Assembly (NCBI GenBank): GCA_964390645.1
Contig: CAYMLL010000359.1
Location: forward strand, 1-6,814
Source of the DNA: CAYMLL01 sp964390645
GTDB taxonomy: Bacteria > Planctomycetota > UBA8108
Direction of reading: 5' to 3'
Length of the DNA: 6,814 bases
The notes beneath the pieces are model-generated. The model was not told the origin of the DNA. It saw only the letters and a list, made by a program, of their open reading frames with translations, and searched no databases. Position numbers and translations under genes: made by a program. Positions within the stretch are counted from its first letter, which is position 1. Each line of letters opens with the position of its first letter. Positions 1-5,419 of the stretch are shown here, one piece after another.

Positions 1-24
1 GGCCTTCGCCCTGGCCCTGACCTT
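1..24 (-). repeat. Continuation of the EGQGQG 18-bp array beyond the gap
   Basis: On the coding strand the 24 bases begin AAGGTCAGGGCCAGGGC, the end of an EGQGQG unit with GGT instead of GGC, followed by GAAGGCC, the beginning of the next unit. The array therefore runs off the left edge, and the total copy number cannot be determined here. Confidence 0.85.
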
Positions 25-3000
25 NNNNNNNNNNNNNNNNNNNNNNNNNNNNNNNNNNNNNNNNNNNNNNNNNNNNNNNNNNNNNNNNNNNNNNNNNNNN
101 NNNNNNNNNNNNNNNNNNNNNNNNCGCCCTGGCCCTGGCCTTCGCCCTGGCCCTGGCCTTCGCCCTGGCCCTGGCCTTCGCCCTGGCCCTGGCCTTCACC
201 CTCGCTCACCCCCAGCTCGGAGGCGAGATCGAGCGCCTCGCGCAGCGGTGGATTAACGATTTCGCTCTGACCGGAGATCTCCTCGGCACCTTGCCCCGTC
301 GCGACCTGTGCGTTCTCGAAGGCCTGTTGCGCGGCCTGCAGAGCCTCTGCGGCGGCCGCCCGTGAAGCCGAAGCCTCCGGACCCGACGAGCTGCCTTCGC
401 CCGGCGAGCTGCCTTCGCCTGGCGAGCTGCCTTCGCCTGGCGAGCTACCTTCGCCCGGCGAGCTACCTTCGCCCGGGGGGCTGCCTTCCCCCGGCGAGCT
501 ACCTTCACCCGGGGGGCTGCCTTCACCCGGGGGGCTGCCTTCGCCCGGCGAGCTGCCTTCGCCCGGCGAGCTGCCTTCGCCCGGGGGGCTGCCTTCACCC
601 GGACTCGACGCGGCACCGAGCTCCTCGCGCAAACCGGCGATGGTCTCCGCGGCCGCTTGCTGACCCGCGGCGAGCTCGCCGATGGCCTCGGCGATGGCGC
701 GGTCCCGACGCACCCTCTCCTCACGTGCGCCGAGGTTCGCCACCGCGCGCTCGAGACCGCGCTCGAGCGCCTCCTGCGCTCCCCCGAGCGCCTCGGCCTG
801 CGCGCTGTCGGTTGCAGACGCTGACTCCCCCGGTGTCGTGGAAGCATCCCCCGCCTCCTGTGACCTGCGGGCGCCGTCTCGCAACGCGGATGTCGCCGCC
901 GGATCGACCGACGCGGACGCGTCCGCGAGCTCCCTCGCGCGCGCGGCCTGCGACTCGACCGCCTCGAGTCCAGCCTCGATCGCCTCACGGATGGCCTCGT
1001 CGAGGTCGGCGCCGGCACGATCGAGCGCCGCAAGCGCGCTCTCTTGTGAAGGAACCGCCGCAGCCCTGTCGCTTTCGTCGATCGAACTCCGCGCGTCATC
1101 CGACCTTGCCGCTGCCTCCTCGAGCGCCGAGCCGGCCGACGGCGACCGATCCCCGACGAGCTCACGCGCATCGCTCGCCGACTCGCCGACTCGCTTCTGG
1201 GCACTCGCGTCCAGCTTGCCCGCGCCCTCCCGCGCCGCCGCCTCGCCGGCCTTCGCGGCGAGCTTCACCGCCTCCGCCAGCGCATCCCGTACCTCCGCTC
1301 GCGCCTCTGCGGCGCGCGTCGGGTTGTCATCGAGCGTCGCGCGCGCGGCCTCGGCGGACGACTGCGCCGCCGCTTCGAGAGCCTCGCTCAGAGCCTCGGC
1401 AGTCTCTCCCCCTAGCGCCTCGCTTCTGGTGGCCGCGTCGGCCAGCGCTTCGGCGTCATCCGCGACCTCCTGCTGCGCCGCCGTCGCGTCGAGCGCCGTG
1501 TTCGCCCGACCCGCCGCGAGAGTCTCGGCCGCCGTTTGCGCCTTCGCCTGCTTCGACAGGGCCTCCTCGACCCCCGACGCCAGCTCACGCGCTTGCGCCG
1601 CTCCCGGCTTCCCCGCCGCCCTCAGCTGCTCGGCAGCCGCCTCGGCGACCTTCTCTCTGGCGCGAACGAGCCGAGCCAGATCCTCGGCGGCCGATGTCGG
1701 CACGTCCCCGATCGCAGAGTCGACGGCCTCGCGCACCTCGCGTACACCCTCGAGCTGGTCATCGCTGATCTCCACGAGCTCGGCCGCCGATTCTCCGACA
1801 GCACGGCGCAGCGACTCGGCCGCTGCTTCGAGCTCGCTGGCGGCGCCGGGAGCCGCCGCCGAGACTTCCTTCGCCGCCTCGACAGACTCCGCCGTGGCCG
1901 TTTTTCCCTTCGCGTCCTTCGCCGCGTCGAGCCTCTCACCGATCGCCGCGAGCGCCGGCTCGACGTCATCGAGTGTCCTCGCCGCCTGCGGAGCGAGATC
2001 GCGAACACCCTCGGCCACCTTCGCAGCGATCTCCTGGATCGCTCCCTGCTCGGCGCTCAGTCCCGCCGCGGTCTCGGGATCGAGCCCCTGCTCCGCGGCG
2101 GCGGCACTCGACTTCGCGATCGAGCGTTCGGCGGGGGCGGCACGTTCGAGAGTCTCGGCCGCACGCGCCAGCTCACCGATCTCGACCGCCTTCTGCTGTC
2201 GCCTTGCATCATCGAGCGCCGCGTCGATCTCGGACGCCGCTCGCTCGAGCGCCTCGTCCGCAGAGCCCAGAGCCTCATCGAGCGCCGGAGGCTCGGGGGC
2301 GACGGCGGCCTCGAGCGCCTCCGCTGCCGACCTCACAGCGTCGGCCGCCTCCTGCAGCCGCGAGCCGACGGCACCCGGAAGGTCCTTGCCCTCCGGGATC
2401 ACGGCGACGCTCTGCGCGACCTGACTCTCGAGCTCACGCGCCTGCGCCCCATCGCTCGCGACCACGGCTTCCCGGGCATCGGCCTGTCGATCGCGGGCCT
2501 CCGCGAGCTCCTTCCCCGCGGCCTCGAGATCCGCGACTCGCTTCGCCAGCTCCGCCGCGCTGCGAGCGGCCGAATCCTGCTCGCTCGCCTCGAGGAGTCG
2601 GGACTCGATCTCCGCAAGCGCACCGAGCACCTTGCCCTGCTGAGCGATGGACGCGTCGGGCTGCATATCGAAGAGGCGACCGGTCGCCTCGTAGGCTGCG
2701 GCCCGGGCCTGCTCGAGAAGCGGCAGTGTACTCGGACTCGTCGCCAGTGAAGGTTGCAGCTGCCCGAGATCCCCGCGCAGGCCGGTCTGAGCCTGGACGA
2801 GCTGCTCGGTCTCCTCCATGTCGTCGAGATCCGCCGCGCGCGTACGATCCCGGACCTCCTCCTGCCGCTTCATCAGCTCGCGCACCATCTCGAGTGCGGC
2901 CTCTCGATCAGTTCCGATCAGGCCCTGCGTTTCCTCGAGCTTGCGCAACAGCAACGCGAGTCCCTTGAGAACGGCCCTCTGGGAGGAGACCGCCGCAGCG

Positions 3001-3719
3001 AACTCCGACGACTCGAGACTCTTCGCGGCACTGTCGAGCGACTTCCCGACGCTCGCAGCCTTGAGGATTCGCAGGCCATCCGAAGCACCGGTGCCGATCT
3101 GACCGCCCCACTTGCTGACATCGCTCAGACTCTCCACCAGCTGCAAGAAGAGCGCCTTGACGTCCCGCTGATCCTGAATCGCCGACAGCGTCAACGCCTC
3201 CTGCCGATTCCCGGGTTGCTTCGGCACCGCTGCCGTCACGTCGCGAACGATCGTCTGCAATCCCAGGACCCGCTTGCCCTGCGCCGCCAGCTCGGCCGTC
3301 TTCAGGCGTCGCAGGAGGTTCTGACGCTCGAGCGACAGACGCACGACGATGCCCCGGATCATTTCTCGAGCCCTTTTGACGGCATCGACACGAACCGCCT
3401 CGTCGTCCTGCTCCTGGCCTTCTCGAAGCAGTTCTACGACCTCGGACATCTCCGCCTCGATCAGGCCGGCGATGTTCTTCTGCATGCCCACGATGTCGCG
3501 GTAGAGCTGCAGGTTCTCGAGGCCGTTCTCCTCGAGCTGACGCACCTGCAGATCCAGGATCCGTGAGACCAGCTCCTGCGCCATGTCGCGCGCGCGTTGC
3601 TGGGATTGCTGCCGGAAGCGTAGATCCTCGTCCGCGGCGAGCAAGCCCCCGACCCCCACGACGATCGCGAGCGGGACAAACACCGCAGACCTCGAAAGGC
3701 GCATAAGAGACAACTTCAT
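1..3719 (-). CDS. Giant secreted Ala/Glu-rich helical protein with Gly-rich hexapeptide repeats, C-terminus outside window (partial)
   Basis: A single minus-strand frame runs from the ATG at 3719-3717 to the gap at 124 without a stop (1198 codons), then leaves the window, so the C-terminus is missing. The start is well supported: GGAGG lies 6 nt upstream and the ATG overlaps the stop of the upstream gene as ATGA. Residues 1-29 look like a Sec signal sequence or anchor (KLSLMRLSR, then a hydrophobic run to LLAA). Residues ~35-350 are helical, with a well-defined block LQVRQLEENGLENL (57-70) and the only Trp at 204. Residues ~330-375 (LLEQARAAAYEATGRL, then A-x3-Q-x3-L-x2-L spacing) recall the helical tail of DUF4175 proteins. 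Residues 353-1133 are Ala/Glu/Arg/Asp/Ser-rich without any F, Y, W, C, H or M. Twelve PGEGS(S/P) repeats occupy ~1040-1111 and EGQGQG repeats start at 1175. The product is probably periplasmic and elongated. The molecular function is unknown; a partner of the two membrane proteins upstream is inference. Confidence 0.9.
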   Translation of the reverse strand, partial: MKLSLMRLSRSAVFVPLAIVVGVGGLLAADEDLRFRQQSQQRARDMAQELVSRILDLQVRQLEENGLENLQLYRDIVGMQKNIAGLIEAEMSEVVELLREGQEQDDEAVRVDAVKRAREMIRGIVVRLSLERQNLLRRLKTAELAAQGKRVLGLQTIVRDVTAAVPKQPGNRQEALTLSAIQDQRDVKALFLQLVESLSDVSKWGGQIGTGASDGLRILKAASVGKSLDSAAKSLESSEFAAAVSSQRAVLKGLALLLRKLEETQGLIGTDREAALEMVRELMKRQEEVRDRTRAADLDDMEETEQLVQAQTGLRGDLGQLQPSLATSPSTLPLLEQARAAAYEATGRLFDMQPDASIAQQGKVLGALAEIESRLLEASEQDSAARSAAELAKRVADLEAAGKELAEARDRQADAREAVVASDGAQARELESQVAQSVAVIPEGKDLPGAVGSRLQEAADAVRSAAEALEAAVAPEPPALDEALGSADEALERAASEIDAALDDARRQQKAVEIGELARAAETLERAAPAERSIAKSSAAAAEQGLDPETAAGLSAEQGAIQEIAAKVAEGVRDLAPQAARTLDDVEPALAAIGERLDAAKDAKGKTATAESVEAAKEVSAAAPGAASELEAAAESLRRAVGESAAELVEISDDQLEGVREVREAVDSAIGDVPTSAAEDLARLVRAREKVAEAAAEQLRAAGKPGAAQARELASGVEEALSKQAKAQTAAETLAAGRANTALDATAAQQEVADDAEALADAATRSEALGGETAEALSEALEAAAQSSAEAARATLDDNPTRAAEARAEVRDALAEAVKLAAKAGEAAAREGAGKLDASAQKRVGESASDARELVGDRSPSAGSALEEAAARSDDARSSIDESDRAAAVPSQESALAALDRAGADLDEAIREAIEAGLEAVESQAARARELADASASVDPAATSALRDGARRSQEAGDASTTPGESASATDSAQAEALGGAQEALERGLERAVANLGAREERVRRDRAIAEAIGELAAGQQAAAETIAGLREELGAASSPGEGSPPGEGSSPGEGSSPGEGSPPGEGSPPGEGSSPGEGSPPGEGSSPGEGSSPGEGSSPGEGSSPGEGSSSGPEASASRAAAAEALQAAQQAFENAQVATGQGAEEISGQSEIVNPPLREALDLASELGVSEGEGQGQGEGQGQGEGQGQGEGQGQGXXXXXXXXXXXXXXXXXXXXXXXXXXXXXXXXXXRSGPGRR
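25..124. other. Assembly gap of exactly 100 N inside a tandem repeat
   Basis: Exactly 100 Ns is a common placeholder for a gap of unknown size. Both flanks are the same 18-bp repeat, so the assembly most likely broke because the array is longer than the reads. If 100 bases were the true length, the frames on the two sides would not agree; a true length that is a multiple of three (probably of 18) restores the frame. Confidence 0.95.
125..197 (-). repeat. 18-bp tandem repeat, 4+ copies, encoding EGQGQG
   Basis: Four perfect 18-bp units (coding strand gaaggccagggccagggc) lie at 197-180, 179-162, 161-144 and 143-126, and the first base of a fifth unit is at 125 before the Ns. The last 24 bases on the far side of the gap (1-24) continue the same pattern with one silent change (GGT for GGC), so the array extends past the gap and probably past the window. 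Each unit encodes Glu-Gly-Gln-Gly-Gln-Gly. Such Gln/Gly-rich tails occur at the C-terminal end of DUF4175-type proteins. Confidence 0.95.
385..600 (-). repeat. 18-bp tandem repeat, 12 copies, encoding PGEGS(S/P)
   Basis: Twelve head-to-tail 18-bp units with no spacers, plus-strand consensus ggcgagctgccttcgccc. On the coding strand each unit is CCG GGC GAA GGC AGC TCG/CCC, giving PGEGSS or PGEGSP. Most differences are silent (GGC/GGT/GGG Gly, CCG/CCA Pro); the only common replacement is Ser/Pro at position six (TCG to CCC). The units at 475, 511, 529 and 583 carry the ggg variant. Because the unit is a multiple of three, copy-number changes lengthen or shorten the linker without breaking the frame. 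It probably forms a flexible, disordered linker. Confidence 0.97.
603..2663 (-). other. Aromatic-free, Ala/Glu-rich coding segment of the giant protein
   Basis: This is the part of the large minus-strand gene that encodes residues 353 to about 1039. In my translation it holds no Phe, Tyr, Trp, Cys, His or Met, and is dominated by Ala, Glu, Asp, Arg, Ser and Leu in runs such as ALEAAAESLRRAVGESAAEL. This suggests long amphipathic helices or coiled coil, broken by Pro/Gly points such as VAPEPPALDEAL. I see no exact DNA repeat, so it looks diverged rather than recently amplified. Confidence 0.8.
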
Positions 3720-3730
3720 CGCGATCCTCC
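3716..3730 (-). promoter_or_regulatory. Strong ribosome binding site and ATGA stop/start overlap
   Basis: GGAGG (3730-3726) is followed by six bases and the ATG at 3719-3717; the TGA stop of the upstream gene is at 3718-3716, so the junction reads ATGA. This fixes the start of the giant gene and implies translational coupling with the DUF4175-like gene. Confidence 0.92.
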
Positions 3731-5407
3731 GATACCGAGCTGCTTCTCGATGATAGCGTCGAGCTGACGTGCCGAGCGTTCATCGGACTCGTGCATTGAG
3801 TTAATCACACCGCGTTCGTCGGTGACGTGCAATACGAGAGCGTCGCTGCGGGTCGATTTCGCGTCGAGATCGCCGCGGTGGTCGAAGGCCTCGACCGAGA
3901 GCTCCAGCCGATCGCCCTTGCGGAGGCCGAACGGTGCGAGGTCGAGAACATACCCGGACTCCACCTTCGGCTGCAGACCGGGGAGCTTGTGGATCACGCG
4001 TCTTACCTCCTCCTCGGGCTCGCGCCCTGATCGCTCCACCGAGATACACAGCTCGATGCGATCCAGCCCGTAGTCATCACGAGCCGCGTACCCGATTCGC
4101 GGCCTGGCGGTGGGAAGCACCTTCCGCGAGACGACGGCCGCCCGCACCACCGGCTTGCGGTCCGTCAGAGTCCGGACGGTCCCCTCGATGGGCTGCTCGA
4201 GCGAGAGACCGTTACGATCGAGCACCTGGATCGAATACACCACAGCCTTCGTCACCGGAGTCAACGGCGACCTCTCCGTGGCGAGCGACCACGTCTTGCT
4301 GTCGCTGTCCGTCGGATCGAGCGGATACGCATTCCCTCCCATCGTCATCGTCGCCGTCGCCAGCGCGACATTGGATGAGCGCAACCGGACGTCGACAGTC
4401 GTTCCCTCGACGACCGCGATCCGACGCGCGCCCGGGTCGACGCGTGGCACGCGTCCGCGATCGACAACGTACTTCGGCGCATGTGCAACGAGCTCGAGGT
4501 GCACAACAGGCAAGGGGATCACCTCGACGCGCGCCGGATCGGTCCGGGCATCACCCGCCTGAATCTCGTATCGGATCGACTCGGTCAGCCGGCCAATCTC
4601 GCCGCGGTAGACTCCACGAACGTCGGTCTCCACGAGCTCGATGCCACTCGTGAGCTGCCCCTCGAGAGACTCCAACTCGACGAGAGCTCCGCCGGGGAGC
4701 TCGCCCTCGCAGCGGACTTCGAAGGCGAGCGCTCTTCCGAAGGCGCTCTTCGGGAGCTCCTCCTCGCCAGTCGCCGGGTTGACCGCGAGGCCCGAGGGGC
4801 TCAGCGGCCTGTCGCCGATCCGGATCTCGACGATACGGGTGCGCGTCGGATAGCGCTGCGAGCCGAGCGCGATGCGCCGCAAGAAGCTGAGGGCGTGATC
4901 CGGAAAGGCCGCGCCGACCGACGCGAGTGCCAGCACCGTGACCAGAAGCACCGTCAGCCGCCTTCTCAGCACGCCCGACGAGAACCCATCGAAGACGTCG
5001 ACTCGACTGTCGATGTTCGCAGCTCGCAACACGACCGCGTCCCGCAGGGATTCGGATCCCCAGCTCCGAGCATCCTCACCCTCGAACTCGAGCGCAGCGA
5101 TCAGGTCGCTGTCGATACCCTGTTGCTTCTCGACCAGCAACGCGACGTCGAGAACCGACTCGCCCTTGCCGAGGAACGGGGTCGCAAAACGGCCCAGTGA
5201 CCACCAGAACGCAACGGTGCACCCGAGGAGAAGTACAACACGCTGCGCGATCGTCATCTCGAAGGTCCAGTCGGCCAGAAACGCGAGCGCCAACAGCCAG
5301 AGAACCGAGGTGCCGACCACGCTCCACGCGCTACCGATTCGCACGGTGCGACGCGCGCGACGAAGCGCAACAAGGCGGGACCGCAGGGAGCCGAGTTTCG
5401 TCTTCAC
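3716..5407 (-). CDS. DUF4175-like membrane protein: three TM helices plus large periplasmic beta-rich region
   Basis: Encodes 563 residues from the GTG at 5407-5405, chosen because it overlaps the upstream stop as GTGA and has GGTGA 7 nt upstream. A GTG ten codons earlier (5437) has GGTGA directly abutting it and is less likely. The basic N-terminus (RSRLVALRRARR, 10-20) should be cytoplasmic. Membrane helices are predicted at ~26-48, 54-73 and 151-168, the last preceded by RRR (148-150). Residues 79-147 would be cytoplasmic and 170-563 periplasmic, which fits the positive-inside rule. The periplasmic part looks like several Ig-like beta domains, with RIAVVEGTTVDVRLRSS (329-345) and IGYAARDDYGL (438-448); DDYGL in this setting is typical of DUF4175-like proteins. 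The C-terminus (SARQLDAIIEKQLG) begins a helix just where the next gene starts. Typical DUF4175 proteins carry a long helical, Gln/Gly-rich tail after this point; here that tail is absent and a similar sequence lies in the downstream gene. Biochemical function is unknown. Confidence 0.88.
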   Translation of the reverse strand: MKTKLGSLRSRLVALRRARRTVRIGSAWSVVGTSVLWLLALAFLADWTFEMTIAQRVVLLLGCTVAFWWSLGRFATPFLGKGESVLDVALLVEKQQGIDSDLIAALEFEGEDARSWGSESLRDAVVLRAANIDSRVDVFDGFSSGVLRRRLTVLLVTVLALASVGAAFPDHALSFLRRIALGSQRYPTRTRIVEIRIGDRPLSPSGLAVNPATGEEELPKSAFGRALAFEVRCEGELPGGALVELESLEGQLTSGIELVETDVRGVYRGEIGRLTESIRYEIQAGDARTDPARVEVIPLPVVHLELVAHAPKYVVDRGRVPRVDPGARRIAVVEGTTVDVRLRSSNVALATATMTMGGNAYPLDPTDSDSKTWSLATERSPLTPVTKAVVYSIQVLDRNGLSLEQPIEGTVRTLTDRKPVVRAAVVSRKVLPTARPRIGYAARDDYGLDRIELCISVERSGREPEEEVRRVIHKLPGLQPKVESGYVLDLAPFGLRKGDRLELSVEAFDHRGDLDAKSTRSDALVLHVTDERGVINSMHESDERSARQLDAIIEKQLGIGGSR

Positions 5408-5419
5408 GGAAGATTCACC
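5404..5419 (-). promoter_or_regulatory. Ribosome binding site and GTGA stop/start overlap
   Basis: GGTGA (5419-5415) sits 7 nt before a GTG (5407-5405) that overlaps the TGA stop (5406-5404) of the upstream gene as GTGA. This favours the 563-residue form of the DUF4175-like protein over a start ten codons upstream, and it mirrors the ATGA junction downstream. Confidence 0.8.

Noticed and set aside
126..600. CRISPR array
   Set aside because: The repeats are directly adjacent 18-bp units without unique spacers, keep a reading frame and show codon-type silent variation, so they are coding tandem repeats.
206..1204. A 332-codon minus-strand frame with Lys/Ala/Arg repeats resembling a histone-like tail
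   Set aside because: It is the alternative frame of the same repeat array; the main frame is continuous from a well-supported start at 3719, and this one begins in the middle of it without a ribosome binding site.
308..1768. A 486-codon plus-strand frame with repeats such as PASCLR
   Set aside because: The repeats are the reverse reading of the 18-bp PGEGS array, which is open in every frame because its length is a multiple of three and its composition is GC-rich. The Pro/Arg/Ala composition elsewhere is typical of a shadow frame.
682..2424. A 580-codon open frame on the plus strand, rich in Ala and Ser
   Set aside because: It lies exactly antisense to the Ala/Glu-rich part of the minus-strand gene; GAG, GCG and CTC codons read backwards give Ser/Ala/Arg codons and few stops. 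It has no domain-like sequence and no plausible operon context.
1536..3566. Plus-strand Leu/Arg-rich frames (1536-2750 and 2754-3566)
   Set aside because: They are antisense to coherent minus-strand coding sequence, and Leu/Arg/Asp/Gly richness is what reverse reading of GAG/CTC/CGC codons gives. No start signals were seen.
2908..3783. A 291-codon minus-strand frame starting 64 bases before the giant gene
   Set aside because: It is one base out of phase with the real gene and its product is Arg/Gly-rich without structure; the true frame has the GGAGG site, signal sequence and ATGA overlap.
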